Shown: one piece after another, positions 37,026-45,940 of the stretch | How positions within the stretch are numbered: the stretch's first letter is position 1 | How the letters are laid out: each line of letters starts with the position of its first letter | Source of the DNA: Pelagibacteraceae bacterium AG-422-D23 | Lineage (GTDB): Bacteria; Pseudomonadota; Alphaproteobacteria; Pelagibacterales; Pelagibacteraceae | NCBI GenBank assembly: GCA_003213615.1 | Contig: QCMQ01000003.1 | Coordinates: 26,667 to 90,666, forward strand | Length of the DNA stretch: 64,000 bases | Direction of reading: 5' to 3' | Program-made: the position numbers and the translations under genes | Notes under the pieces: model-generated | Told to the model about the DNA's origin: nothing | What the model saw: only the letters and a program-made list of their open reading frames with translations | Database searches by the model: none

Positions 37026-38317
37026 TAACCAAGCAATCTAATTAATGTTGGTGTTTTTATAATATTTTTATTTTTTTTAAAAATAGACAAGCAATTATGA
37101 ATATTAGTTTCAGTTGTTTTATGAGTTATAATAACTATTGTTGCCTTATTGTTTTTCTTATCAGGTGTCTGGATTAACCTTTTAACTGAAATTTTGTATT
37201 TAGCTAAACGATTAGTTATTTTGGATAATACACCAGGCTTATCTTTTACTTCAAATCTTAGATATAATGAATTTACATAATTATTTACATTATATGGCTT
37301 TAAAGATTTAAGCTTAGAAACACTAACACCGAAAGGTTTTTTTATATTTCCACGCAAAATTGATAATAAATCAGAAAGTAATGATGAAGAAGTAGGACCT
37401 GGTCCAGCTCCCTCTCCTTGCAATACACTCTCTCCAACAGGTTTACCTTGGAGAATTACTGCATTCATTACACCGTTAACATTACCAATATAAGATTTTT
37501 TACTAACCAAACATGGATGAACGGTTTCAAAAAGATGATTATTCTTTAACTCAGAGATTCCCAACAGCTTTATTCTTAAATCTAATTGATTTGCAATTTT
37601 AATATCTTTTAATTCAATTTTTTCTATTCCTTCCATTAAACATTTATGTTTTGAAATTTTACTGTTAAAGGCTAAAGCAGACAAAATTCTAACTTTTGCA
37701 AATGCGTCAAAACCATTTAAGTCTAACTTAGGATTACCAGGTTCGGCATAACCAAGTATCTGTGCTTTTTTTAAAACGTCAGCAAAATTTTCATTTGAAT
37801 TTTCCATTTCAGATAAAATATAATTTGAGGTACCATTCAGAATTCCATAAACCTTTGATATTTTATTTGTTGCTAATCCTTCTTTAATAGATCTTAATAT
37901 CGGAATACCTCCAGCAACTGATGCTTCAAATTCCAGATTAACTTTATTTTTTTCTGCAAGTTTTGCTAACCTATTACCGTGTTTTGATATTAAAGCTTTA
38001 TTAGGTGTAATAACATGGATTTTACTTTTTAAAGCAGTTTCTACAACTTTTTTAGAAATTCCATCTGATAAACCTATAGCTTCAAACAATATATTAATGT
38101 TATTTTTTTTAAAAATTTCTAAAGGATTTTTGTAAAATATTTTTTTATTAACTTTAAATTTTCGTTTTTTATTAATACTTCTTGCAGATACAGCCACCAC
38201 ATTTATTTTCTTACCTGTTTTAAGCTCAATATCCTTCTTTTTTGTATTTAGTTCATTTAGCAAATAATTACCGACCTGACCAAGTCCTACTACTGCAATA
38301 TTAATTAATTTACTCAT
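37025..38317 (-). CDS. hom: Homoserine dehydrogenase
   Basis: Reduces aspartate semialdehyde to homoserine for Thr and Met synthesis. At 430 aa it has NAD(P)-binding VVGLGQVGNYLL, substrate-binding FEASVAGGIPILRSIKEGL, NGTSNYILSEM and GEGAGPGPTSSSLLSDL. A C-terminal ACT domain (about 350-430, DKPGVLSKITNRLAKYKIS) suggests allosteric control by threonine. It feeds the Met branch that includes metY nearby. A 4-nt overlap joins it to the upstream lipoprotein. Confidence 0.95.
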   Translation of the reverse strand: MSKLINIAVVGLGQVGNYLLNELNTKKKDIELKTGKKINVVAVSARSINKKRKFKVNKKIFYKNPLEIFKKNNINILFEAIGLSDGISKKVVETALKSKIHVITPNKALISKHGNRLAKLAEKNKVNLEFEASVAGGIPILRSIKEGLATNKISKVYGILNGTSNYILSEMENSNENFADVLKKAQILGYAEPGNPKLDLNGFDAFAKVRILSALAFNSKISKHKCLMEGIEKIELKDIKIANQLDLRIKLLGISELKNNHLFETVHPCLVSKKSYIGNVNGVMNAVILQGKPVGESVLQGEGAGPGPTSSSLLSDLLSILRGNIKKPFGVSVSKLKSLKPYNVNNYVNSLYLRFEVKDKPGVLSKITNRLAKYKISVKRLIQTPDKKNNKATIVIITHKTTETNIHNCLSIFKKNKNIIKTPTLIRLLG

Positions 38318-38541
38318 TTACTTATATCTGGATATTTACTTTTTTTTGTATAGTCATCTATATAAATCTCATATTCCTCTAATGTCATTGACGTTATATC
38401 GTCTGCCTTTTTTAATATTTGATTTAATTTTTTTTGATTATTTTTATTTTCAATAGAATTTTCTGTCCAATATTGAGAATCTTTGTTTAAAGAACAATTG
38501 GCTAATATTAATGAAAAAAAAATTATTATAAATTTTCTCAT
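38314..38541 (-). CDS. Small predicted lipoprotein, unknown
   Basis: 75 aa with a signal peptide and lipobox LANC (Cys16), then a short polar, charged domain rich in Asn, Lys, Asp and Glu. No family recognised. It overlaps argC upstream and hom downstream by 4 nt each, so it is translated within an amino-acid biosynthesis operon. Its presence there has no obvious metabolic reason. Confidence 0.7.
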   Translation of the reverse strand: MRKFIIIFFSLILANCSLNKDSQYWTENSIENKNNQKKLNQILKKADDITSMTLEEYEIYIDDYTKKSKYPDISK

Positions 38542-39560
38542 TTTAAACCAGTCTTTTCAGGAAAATTAAATTTATTATTTAAATTTTGTACAGCTTGACC
38601 TGCTCCACCCTTAATCAAATTATCAATAGCAGATAGAATGATTATTTTATTACTATATTTAGATTTGTGCACTGAAATATAACAATTGTTGGTATTTATT
38701 ACGTCATTGGTGCTTAACAATGTGTCAGACTTTAATATTTTTACAAAACTTTCATTTTTATAAAAACTAATTAATGTTTTTAATACTTTTGTTTGTGAAA
38801 TATTATTTTCCATATCAACATATATAGTACTCAGAATGCCTCTAAACATTGGTGATAAGTGAGGAGTAAAACTAAATTGAAATTTTTTCTTAGTAAATTT
38901 TCTTAACATTTGATCTATTTCAGAATTGTGACGATGAAAACCGACCCCATAAGCACTCAAAGACTGATATAAATTTTTATCTTTATATTTTTTGTGAACT
39001 CCTCTACCAGCACCTGAATATCCAGATTTTGAATCAATTATAATATTATTAAATTTAATTAAATTTTTCTTAAACAAAGGAAATAGAGGAAGCAATATTG
39101 ATGTTGGATAACATCCTGGACATGAAATAATATTATATTTTTTAATCTCTTTTCTATTAATTTCAGGAAGTAAATAAATACTTTTTTTTATTAAATTAGT
39201 TGCTCGATGTTTTTGTTTATACCACTTTAAATAATCAGAAGCTTTTTCTAATCTAAAATCTGCAGCAAGATCGATTAGAGTATGATTTTTGCTTAAATGT
39301 TTAGATATATCCTGTGCTTCCCCATTTGGAAGTGCTGTAAAAATAACATTAACGTCTTTTAATAATTTTTTATTAAATTTTAAAATTTTTGGTAATTTAT
39401 ATTTAGATAAAGATTTATCATAAAATTTAACGTGTTTACCCACAGAAGAGTTTCCACAAAGGTATTTAATATTAATATATTTGTGTTTAACTAATAATTT
39501 AATTAATTGAACACCAATATATCCAGTTGATCCAGCAACTAATGCGTTAAGCTTAGGCAT
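38538..39560 (-). CDS. argC: N-acetyl-gamma-glutamyl-phosphate reductase
   Basis: Third step of arginine synthesis. 340 aa with VAGSTGYIGVQLIKLL for NADP binding, the catalytic Cys in ISCPGCYPTSILLPL, and YGVGFHRHNSEIDQ and HLSPMFRGILSTIYV of the long-type enzyme. Follows rpsI by 33 nt; rplM-rpsI-argC is a conserved alphaproteobacterial order. Confidence 0.94.
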   Translation of the reverse strand: MPKLNALVAGSTGYIGVQLIKLLVKHKYINIKYLCGNSSVGKHVKFYDKSLSKYKLPKILKFNKKLLKDVNVIFTALPNGEAQDISKHLSKNHTLIDLAADFRLEKASDYLKWYKQKHRATNLIKKSIYLLPEINRKEIKKYNIISCPGCYPTSILLPLFPLFKKNLIKFNNIIIDSKSGYSGAGRGVHKKYKDKNLYQSLSAYGVGFHRHNSEIDQMLRKFTKKKFQFSFTPHLSPMFRGILSTIYVDMENNISQTKVLKTLISFYKNESFVKILKSDTLLSTNDVINTNNCYISVHKSKYSNKIIILSAIDNLIKGGAGQAVQNLNNKFNFPEKTGLK

Positions 39561-39593
39561 TTTTTATTATAACAGTTAAAAATTAAAAAAAAA

Positions 39594-40031
39594 TTATCTT
39601 TTAGAGAATTGGAAGCTTCTTCTAGCTTTTCTTCTACCAGGCTTTTTTCTTTCAACTGCTCTTGAGTCTCTGGTAGTAAGTTTCTCTGTTTTTAAGGTGG
39701 CTTTTAGATTTTCATCAAATAATACTAAAGCTTTTGAAATACCGTGAACCATAGCCCCTGCTTGGCCAGTAGGTCCTCCTCCTTTTACACTACATCTTAC
39801 ATCGTAATCTGTAGACTGATTAATAATCTCAAAAGGTCTTGTAATTTGCATTTTATGTGTTTCATCTGCAAAATATTCATTGAACAATTTACCGTTTACA
39901 TAAATTTTGCCAGAACCTTTTTTTAACCAAACTTTAGCTATTGATGTTTTTCTTCTTCCTGTAGCATATTTGCTATCTTTAAAATCTAACTTTAATTTAG
40001 GAGATTTTGATGCTGATTGAGTATTTTCCAT
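39594..40031 (-). CDS. rpsI: 30S ribosomal protein S9
   Basis: 145 aa. Shows YATGRRKTSIAKVWLKKGSG, the GGGPTGQAGAMVHGI block and the basic C-terminal tail GRRKARRSFQFSKR that reaches the P-site tRNA. One nt separates it from rplM. Confidence 0.97.
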   Translation of the reverse strand: MENTQSASKSPKLKLDFKDSKYATGRRKTSIAKVWLKKGSGKIYVNGKLFNEYFADETHKMQITRPFEIINQSTDYDVRCSVKGGGPTGQAGAMVHGISKALVLFDENLKATLKTEKLTTRDSRAVERKKPGRRKARRSFQFSKR

Positions 40032-40032
40032 A

Positions 40033-40491
40033 TTAGTTTCTAGCTATATTTTTACTGTTTAATTTATCTAATTCAATAACTGTAGGATTTTGTGCTGAAT
40101 GTGGATGATCATTACCAGAATAAATTTTTAATTTTGTTAATTGTTTTCTACCCAATACTCCACCTGGCAACATTCTTTTAACTGCCATTTTTAAAGTTTC
40201 TCCTGGTTTTTTTTTATGAAGTTTTTCTGGTGTAGTAACTTTAATTCCACCTGGGTGACCAGTATGTCTGTAATATTTTTTATCTTGAAATTTTTTTCCA
40301 GTAAATTTTGCTTGTTCAATATTTTTGACAACAACAAAATCACCATCATCCATATGAGGTGTGTATGTAGTTTTATTTTTGCCTCTTATGATATTTGAAA
40401 CTACAGTTGCTAATCTTCCAACTACTGCATTCTTAGCGTCTATTTCATACCAAGATGAATTTAATTGGTCTTTTTTAGTGAATTTTGTCAT
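40033..40491 (-). CDS. rplM: 50S ribosomal protein L13
   Basis: 152 aa. Shows WYEIDAKNAVVGRLATVVS, KTTYTPHMDDGDFVVV and VKRMLPGGVLGRKQLTKLKIYSG, all standard L13 blocks. First gene of the rplM-rpsI-argC run, divergent from metY across a 212-nt gap holding the SAM riboswitches. Confidence 0.97.
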   Translation of the reverse strand: MTKFTKKDQLNSSWYEIDAKNAVVGRLATVVSNIIRGKNKTTYTPHMDDGDFVVVKNIEQAKFTGKKFQDKKYYRHTGHPGGIKVTTPEKLHKKKPGETLKMAVKRMLPGGVLGRKQLTKLKIYSGNDHPHSAQNPTVIELDKLNSKNIARN

Positions 40492-40572
40492 TGTGCGAGG
40501 ATTAATACTATTAATAATTACAAAGTCAATTTTATATTTAGCTTGAAATATGTGGCTTATATGCTAAGAATT

Positions 40573-40619
40573 AGTTGCCGATTTGATCCTATTGCGGGCT
40601 TACAACTGCTAAAAAGGAA
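40573..40619 (+). ncRNA. SAM-II-like riboswitch aptamer (first of tandem)
   Basis: The core GATTTGATCCTATTGCGGGC and GCTAAAAAGG closely follows the SAM-II/SAM-V pattern (UAUUG loop, CUAAAAAGG). P1 is GCC (40577-40579) with GGC (40597-40599). The pseudoknot pairs CC (40588-40589) with GG (40616-40617) and GCG (40594-40596) with TGC (40607-40609). It precedes a methionine-synthesis gene, the usual target. The SAM-II label rests on position and core similarity, by hand alignment. Confidence 0.75.
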
Positions 40620-40643
40620 ATTTCATAAAATTAATAAAATCGG

Positions 40644-40699
40644 TAGGCATTTGAACTGTATTGTGCGCCTAACATAATGTTGAAGCACTAAAAAAGGAG
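40644..40699 (+). ncRNA. SAM-V-like riboswitch aptamer over the metY ribosome site
   Basis: P1 is TAGGC (40644-40648) with GCCTA (40667-40671). P2 is GTGC (40663-40666) with GCAC (40685-40688), a perfect H-type pseudoknot. The loop TTTGAACTGTATTG and CTAAAAAAGGAG match the SAM-II/SAM-V core. The last conserved purines are the metY Shine-Dalgarno AGGAG (40695-40699), so SAM binding should hide it and block translation. Confidence 0.8.
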
Positions 40700-40703
40700 T
40701 AAA

Positions 40704-42032
40704 ATGACAAAAAAAAGAAATAACCCTGAAACTTTAGCTATCCATGGTGGTGACTATAGAAGTGATCCAGCGACGAACGCCGTAGCTGTTCCAATTTATA
40801 GGACAACATCATACCAATTTAACAACACAGAGCACGCTGCTAACCTTTTTGCTCTTAAAGAATTTGGTAACATCTATACTCGTATAATGAACCCAACAAA
40901 TGATGTGTTGGAAAAAAGAGTAGCTGCACTTGAGGGAGGACTTGCATGTTTAACTGTTTCTTCAGGGCAAACTGCCTCAACTTTTGCTGTTCTAAATGTT
41001 GCTCAAGCAGGAGACAATATAGTTAGTTCAACTGACCTTTATGGTGGAACGGTATCTTTATTCACACATACACTTAGTAAGCTCGGTATAGAAATAAGAT
41101 ATGCAGACCCAAGTAATCCTGAAAATTTTGAGAAGTTAATAGATGACAAAACTAGAGCTTTTTATGGTGAAACACTGCCCAATCCATATTTAAGAGTTTT
41201 TCCAATTAAGGAAGTTTCTGATATTGGAAGGAAATATAATATACCATTAATAATGGATAACACTGCATCACCTGTGATTTGCAAACCAATAGAACATGGA
41301 GCTGCTGTGGTAATACATTCACTCACAAAATATATAGGTGGTCATGGGACAGCTGTAGCGGGTAGTATCGTTGATAGTGGTAACTTTGATTGGACCGCAG
41401 ATCCAAAAAGACAACCATTATTTAACGAACCGGATGCAAGTTATGGTGGTGTTATTTGGGGAAAAGCTGTACCAGAATTAACTGGTGCTAATGTTCCCTT
41501 CGCTGTTAGAGCAAGAGTTTGTTTATTGAGAGACTTAGGATCAGCTCTAGCTCCAGATAATGCTTTTGCAATAATTCAAGGACTTGAAACGGTTGCTTTA
41601 AGAATGAGACAACATTGTGCTAACGCCGAGTATGTAGTTGATTTTCTTAAAAAACATAAAGAAGTTACAAAAGTTATTTATTCTACAGAACACGATAAAC
41701 CTATTGCTGATAGAGCAAAAAAATATCTTAAAGGTGGAAATGGACCAATGATTGGTATCGAGCTTAAAGGTGGAATTGAAGCTGGTAAAAAATTTATCGA
41801 GTCTTTAAAAATGTTCTATCACGTAGCTAATATTGGTGATGCTAGAAGTTTAGCAATTCATCCAGCAAGTACAACTCATAGTCAATTAAATGAGAAAGAA
41901 CTAGCTGCATCAGGTGTTACACAAAGTTATGTAAGACTTTGTATCGGTATTGAACACATCGATGATATTATTGAGGATCTTGATCAAGCATTGAATAAAT
42001 CTTCAAAAAGTAATTTAAAAGCTGTAAGCTAA
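40704..42032 (+). CDS. metY: O-acetylhomoserine sulfhydrylase
   Basis: A PLP enzyme making homocysteine from O-acetylhomoserine and sulfide. 442 aa with VPIYRTTSYQF, NIYTRIMNPTNDVLEKR, the PLP lysine in IHSLTKYIGGHGTAVAG and a C-terminal SYVRLCIGIEHIDDI. The start at 40704 is set by AGGAG four nt upstream. Two SAM-type aptamers fill the leader, so expression should fall when SAM is plentiful. Confidence 0.95.
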   Translation: MTKKRNNPETLAIHGGDYRSDPATNAVAVPIYRTTSYQFNNTEHAANLFALKEFGNIYTRIMNPTNDVLEKRVAALEGGLACLTVSSGQTASTFAVLNVAQAGDNIVSSTDLYGGTVSLFTHTLSKLGIEIRYADPSNPENFEKLIDDKTRAFYGETLPNPYLRVFPIKEVSDIGRKYNIPLIMDNTASPVICKPIEHGAAVVIHSLTKYIGGHGTAVAGSIVDSGNFDWTADPKRQPLFNEPDASYGGVIWGKAVPELTGANVPFAVRARVCLLRDLGSALAPDNAFAIIQGLETVALRMRQHCANAEYVVDFLKKHKEVTKVIYSTEHDKPIADRAKKYLKGGNGPMIGIELKGGIEAGKKFIESLKMFYHVANIGDARSLAIHPASTTHSQLNEKELAASGVTQSYVRLCIGIEHIDDIIEDLDQALNKSSKSNLKAVS

Positions 42033-42060
42033 TTTGAGTTTTAATGTCTACAAATAGGAA

Positions 42061-43086
42061 CTAATAATTAGGCCCTTTATATTTTACAATATAAAGAAAA
42101 TACAATGTTGAAAGTATTATTAAAATAGAATTTATCTGGTGTATAGATGCATAGATCATTTTTACTCCAGATAAAATTGTAAGAACTCCCAAAACAATTT
42201 GAAACAATAAAGAAATTCCAATAATGAAAATTGGAATTCTTAAATTTATATTTCCATTTCTTAAAACAAAATAAAGCATATAAAAATATATTATGACAAT
42301 TAAATATGCTAAATTTCTATGAATAAATTGAACAAGTGATTGATCATCAAATACTGTGAGATTAAACAAATCATTGATTACACTGTCATCCGGAAAATAT
42401 GATGAGCCCATTAAAGGCCAAGTATTATAAATTTTTCCTGCATCCATCCCTGACACAAATGCTCCAATTATTAATTGTAAAAATAATAAGAAAAGAAAAA
42501 ATTTAATTGGGTTTAATTGAATATTAATATGATTAATTTTTATATCGGTTAGATTTAAATATTTCCAAAAAACTATAGACAAAATGATAAAAGCTGTAAC
42601 CAAGTGCAGTGATAATCTATAATGACTAACATCAATTCTATCAATTAATCCACTTGATACCATGTACCATCCAATAAATCCTTGAAAACACACTAAGAAA
42701 AAAATAATTGAATATTCTTTTAAAATCCAAAAACCATTTTTAATTGCAAAATAGATCATTGGAAAAAGAACAGTTAGACCAATTAATCTCCCCAATTGAC
42801 GATGCGCCCATTCCCACCAAAAAATAATTTTAAATTCATTTAAAGTCATATTAAAATTTTGCTCTTTAAATTCAGGTATTGTTTTATAGAGATCAAAATA
42901 TTCTATCCATTTATCATTTGTTAAAGGGGGTAATGAGCCAATAAAAAGTTCCCAACTAGTAATAGATAGTCCAGAGTCTGTTAATCTAGTTAGACCCCCT
43001 ACTAAAATAATAAGCACGATCATCACTAATAAAGTGATCATCCATATTTTTAATTGAGAATTTAAAGAATAATTCTGACTGTACAT
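42061..43086 (-). CDS. ctaA: Heme A synthase (COX15/CtaA)
   Basis: Converts heme O to heme A for cytochrome oxidase. A 341-aa protein with about eight spans. It has GGLTRLTDSGLSITSWE, EWAHRQLGRLIG and HRNLAYLIV heme-ligand histidine regions, and a late IHQINSILIIL. This is the alphaproteobacterial/mitochondrial long form. Divergent from the chorismate mutase gene. Confidence 0.94.
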   Translation of the reverse strand: MYSQNYSLNSQLKIWMITLLVMIVLIILVGGLTRLTDSGLSITSWELFIGSLPPLTNDKWIEYFDLYKTIPEFKEQNFNMTLNEFKIIFWWEWAHRQLGRLIGLTVLFPMIYFAIKNGFWILKEYSIIFFLVCFQGFIGWYMVSSGLIDRIDVSHYRLSLHLVTAFIILSIVFWKYLNLTDIKINHINIQLNPIKFFLFLLFLQLIIGAFVSGMDAGKIYNTWPLMGSSYFPDDSVINDLFNLTVFDDQSLVQFIHRNLAYLIVIIYFYMLYFVLRNGNINLRIPIFIIGISLLFQIVLGVLTILSGVKMIYASIHQINSILIILSTLYFLYIVKYKGPNY

Positions 43087-43129
43087 GATTAAATAAATAT
43101 AATAATTATTAATTAAACCAATAAATTAA

Positions 43130-43420
43130 ATGTCGCCTAAAAACAAAAAAAAATTAGAAATAATAAGATCTAAATTGGATAAGTTAGATAATAAGTTGTT
43201 ATCTTTAATTAAATATAGAACAAATCTAGTAAAAGAAGTTTTAAAACTTAAAGAATTTAAAAAAGAAATAGTAGATAAAAAGCGTATCAATTTTATACTT
43301 AAAAAAATTCACTCAAAATCTAAAAAACTAAAGATTGATCCTAAAATTACTAATCGTATATGGAAAAATATGATTTTGTCTTATATCGATTACGAAAAGA
43401 GAAACTTTAAAAAAAAATAA
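43130..43420 (+). CDS. Chorismate mutase, AroQ type
   Basis: 96 aa, all-helical. LEIIRSKLDKLDNKLLSLI with RTNLVKEVLKLK and IVDKKRINFILKKI fit the AroQ fold that turns chorismate to prephenate for Phe/Tyr. The short single-domain form lacks a fused dehydratase. Its end abuts the convergent rpmG stop. Confidence 0.82.
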   Translation: MSPKNKKKLEIIRSKLDKLDNKLLSLIKYRTNLVKEVLKLKEFKKEIVDKKRINFILKKIHSKSKKLKIDPKITNRIWKNMILSYIDYEKRNFKKK

Positions 43421-43612
43421 TTACTTACTGTGTGGTGGAAGCTTTTTTTCCACAAACATTTCATGTTTTCTAGTATCAGGATTGTATTTCTTCGCTGAAA
43501 GTTTAACTTTAGCCTTCTCACCTCCAGCAGGTTTTTTTACATAATAGAAGTAAGGGCTATCAGGTTTAGCCTCTGGAACCATTCTTACTTTAACGTGCGT
43601 TTTTTTTGCCAT
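43421..43612 (-). CDS. rpmG: 50S ribosomal protein L33
   Basis: 63 aa. THVKVRMVPEAK, FYYVKKP and KYNPDTRKHEMFVEKKLP fit L33. It is the zinc-free form, with no cysteines. Its start overlaps the 3' end of the MerR gene by 23 nt. Confidence 0.88.
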   Translation of the reverse strand: MAKKTHVKVRMVPEAKPDSPYFYYVKKPAGGEKAKVKLSAKKYNPDTRKHEMFVEKKLPPHSK

Positions 43613-43973
43613 TTTTTAATTCTTTTAATTTATTAGAAATTTTTAATAACTTATTTCTTAAATTTTCAGTCCTTATAGATTTATCTGCAATTTCGTCAAG
43701 CTTTAAAGAATCTTCATTATTTAATATTTTTTTTACACCCTTTATTGTCATGCCTTGATCTTTAAGTAAAAATTTAACTTTTTTAAGAAGATTTATTGTT
43801 TTTTCATCATAATATCTTCTATTAGAATTTAATATCTTTGGTTTAATTTGTTTAAATTGAGTTTCCCAAAATCTAATGACATGTGTCGGTAAAGCTCCTT
43901 TATCATTTGCTTTAAGATTTAATATTCTAGCTACTTCACCTATAGTTTTGTAAGCGCTATTTGATTTATCCAT
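43590..43973 (-). CDS. MerR-family transcriptional regulator
   Basis: 127 aa. The N-terminal winged helix is AYKTIGEVARILNLKANDKGALPTH-like, followed by VIRFWETQFKQIKP and NRRYYDEKTINLL. A coiled-coil region ends it. No effector-binding cysteines. The ihfA-merR order downstream of plsX is conserved in alphaproteobacteria, but its target is unknown. Overlaps ihfA by 8 nt. Confidence 0.88.
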   Translation of the reverse strand: MDKSNSAYKTIGEVARILNLKANDKGALPTHVIRFWETQFKQIKPKILNSNRRYYDEKTINLLKKVKFLLKDQGMTIKGVKKILNNEDSLKLDEIADKSIRTENLRNKLLKISNKLKELKNGKKNAR

Positions 43974-44265
43974 TATCCTTTAAATTAACAAATTCTTTAA
44001 ATTCCTTTGATGGCTTAAACAATACGACATCTCTGCTTGAAATTACTTTTGTTTCTTTAGTTTTTGGGTTTCTACCGATCCTAGATTTTTTTTGTCTAAT
44101 AGAAAAAGTTCCAAATTTAGATAATTTTAATTTTTTTTCGTTTTTGATGTTAGTAACTATAGTTGATAAAAAATCCTCAATTAAATTTTCTGATATTTGT
44201 TTTGAAAAACCAAGCTGCATATAAACCAAATTAACTAAGTCTTTTTTAGTTAAATTAATTCTCAT
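43966..44265 (-). CDS. ihfA: Integration host factor subunit alpha
   Basis: A 99-aa HU/IHF DNA-bending protein. It starts NLTKKDLVNLVYMQLGFSK and has LKLSKFGTFSIRQKKSRIGRNPKT (beta arm) and VVLFKPSKEFKEFVN. Starts 1 nt after plsX and overlaps the MerR gene by 8 nt. Confidence 0.92.
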   Translation of the reverse strand: MRINLTKKDLVNLVYMQLGFSKQISENLIEDFLSTIVTNIKNEKKLKLSKFGTFSIRQKKSRIGRNPKTKETKVISSRDVVLFKPSKEFKEFVNLKDNG

Positions 44266-44266
44266 A

Positions 44267-45268
44267 TTAAATATTTTGCTTAATCTTTTCTATCAAATTG
44301 CCTTTTACAATTCTATGACAAACATCTAGAGAGTTTGAAAAGCCAATATAATCAGTTCCTCCATGACTTTTAACAACTGGAGAGTCTAAACCAATAAAAA
44401 TTGCTCCATTATATAGTCTTGGATCTAGTCTTTTCTTAAATTTCTTTAAGTTTGTTATATTTAATAAAGATGAAATTTTACCTATTAATGTACCTGTCAT
44501 CGCATTTTTTAATTCACTGGTTATAAAATTCGCTGTACCCTCTGCTGTTTTTAATGCAACATTTCCTGTAAAACCGTCTGAAACTATTACATTAACCTCT
44601 CCATCCATAAGATGATTTCCCTCAATGTAACCAGCAAAGTTATAATTATCTGATTTTTTTTCATTTAATAATTGATAGGTTTCTTTGATAGTCTCATTTC
44701 CTTTTAATTCTTCTGAACCAATATTTAATAATGCAACGTTTGGTTTGTCATTCGGATAAAGTGAGGTATATAAAGAAGCTCCCATAATTGAAAAGTCTGA
44801 TAAATTTTTAGAACTACATTCAATGTTGGCACCTAAATCCAATACAACACTCATACCTTTTTTATTCGGCCACAATGCAGATAAAGCTGGTTTGTCAATG
44901 TTTTCTATCATTTTTAAATTTAATTTTGATACAACTAATAAAGCTCCAGTATTCCCAGCCGATATAACAATATCTGTTTCTTTATTTTTAACACTTTGAA
45001 TAGCAAGCCACATACTTGTATCTTTACCTCTTTTTGCACCCTCTAGAGGACTATCTGTACTTTCAATTTTTTTTTCTGTATGAATTAATTCAAAAAATTC
45101 TGTAGGTATTTTTCCTTTAATTAATGGATTTATTTGATTTTTATCTCCAAATATTTTAAAAAAATTATTTTTATTTGTAGAATGATTTAAAATAATACCA
45201 TCTATTATTTTCTTTGGTGATCCATCACCACCCATTGCATCAACTGCAATTTTAATCATATCTGACAT
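44267..45268 (-). CDS. plsX: Phosphate acyltransferase PlsX
   Basis: Makes acyl-phosphate from acyl-ACP for phospholipid synthesis. 333 aa with IAVDAMGGDGSPKKIIDG, SAGNTGALLVVSKL, LNIGSEELKGNE and VIVSDGFTGNVALKTAEG. Part of the rpmF-plsX-ihfA-merR order. Confidence 0.95.
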   Translation of the reverse strand: MSDMIKIAVDAMGGDGSPKKIIDGIILNHSTNKNNFFKIFGDKNQINPLIKGKIPTEFFELIHTEKKIESTDSPLEGAKRGKDTSMWLAIQSVKNKETDIVISAGNTGALLVVSKLNLKMIENIDKPALSALWPNKKGMSVVLDLGANIECSSKNLSDFSIMGASLYTSLYPNDKPNVALLNIGSEELKGNETIKETYQLLNEKKSDNYNFAGYIEGNHLMDGEVNVIVSDGFTGNVALKTAEGTANFITSELKNAMTGTLIGKISSLLNITNLKKFKKRLDPRLYNGAIFIGLDSPVVKSHGGTDYIGFSNSLDVCHRIVKGNLIEKIKQNI

Positions 45269-45287
45269 TTTAATTGATTATTATATA

Positions 45288-45470
45288 CTATTCTTTTGGG
45301 TCTAAAACTTGTCTTCCCTTATACATGCCTGTTTTAAGGTCAAGATGATGAGAAAGCCTATATTCTCCAGATTTTTTATCCTCAACTATATTTTTAGTTG
45401 AAAACTTCATATTCTGGGCTCTTCTCATTCCAGTTCTGGAAGGGGTTTGTTTACGTTTTGGTACAGCCAT
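45288..45470 (-). CDS. rpmF: 50S ribosomal protein L32
   Basis: 60 aa. [20 protein letters not shown] is the standard L32 start. No zinc cysteine pairs, as in other alphaproteobacteria. Lies 19 nt upstream of plsX. Confidence 0.95.
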   Translation of the reverse strand: MAVPKRKQTPSRTGMRRAQNMKFSTKNIVEDKKSGEYRLSHHLDLKTGMYKGRQVLDPKE

Positions 45471-45472
45471 AA

Positions 45473-45940
45473 TTAGGGGTTACTTACACTTTTTAAATAA
45501 GAATTCAAAGTTTTTTTTGATAAATTTGAGTTAAAATTATCGAAATATTCCAATAATTCCTCATTATTTTGAAAATCACTCAAAAAAGTTGAAATTTTTT
45601 TTAATTTGTCTGGCTTTGATAAATCTTCCCAAAAATGTAACTCTGAAACCATTGAGTGAAATAAATTAATATAATCTTTCATTTTTTTATTGATTGATTG
45701 ATCACCATAACCAATTTCTCTAATACTAAGTTCTAATTGTCTAAAATTAAAATCATATATTTCTTGTAAAATATTCTTATTTTCATGATTTTTAAAATTT
45801 TTTAAAAAAAAAGCAAAATGTAATAAAAATATAGTTAAACGATCAGAAAAATTGTCCTCGCGATTTAAAGATTTATACAAATCTTTATTTCTAGTGAAAT
45901 TAATTAAATTGTTATAAACATGTATATATTTAGAATTCAT
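45473..45940 (-). CDS. Ubiquinol-cytochrome c chaperone-like protein
   Basis: About 155 aa, helical, resembling the CBP3/UQCC family that assists cytochrome bc1 assembly. Supporting stretches are [39 protein letters not shown] and [12 protein letters not shown]. The ATG at 45940 is preferred to one at 45976, which would run into the divergent bamE. The two ATGs then share the palindrome CATG. Divergent from bamE as in other alphaproteobacteria. Confidence 0.8.
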   Translation of the reverse strand: MNSKYIHVYNNLINFTRNKDLYKSLNREDNFSDRLTIFLLHFAFFLKNFKNHENKNILQEIYDFNFRQLELSIREIGYGDQSINKKMKDYINLFHSMVSELHFWEDLSKPDKLKKISTFLSDFQNNEELLEYFDNFNSNLSKKTLNSYLKSVSNP

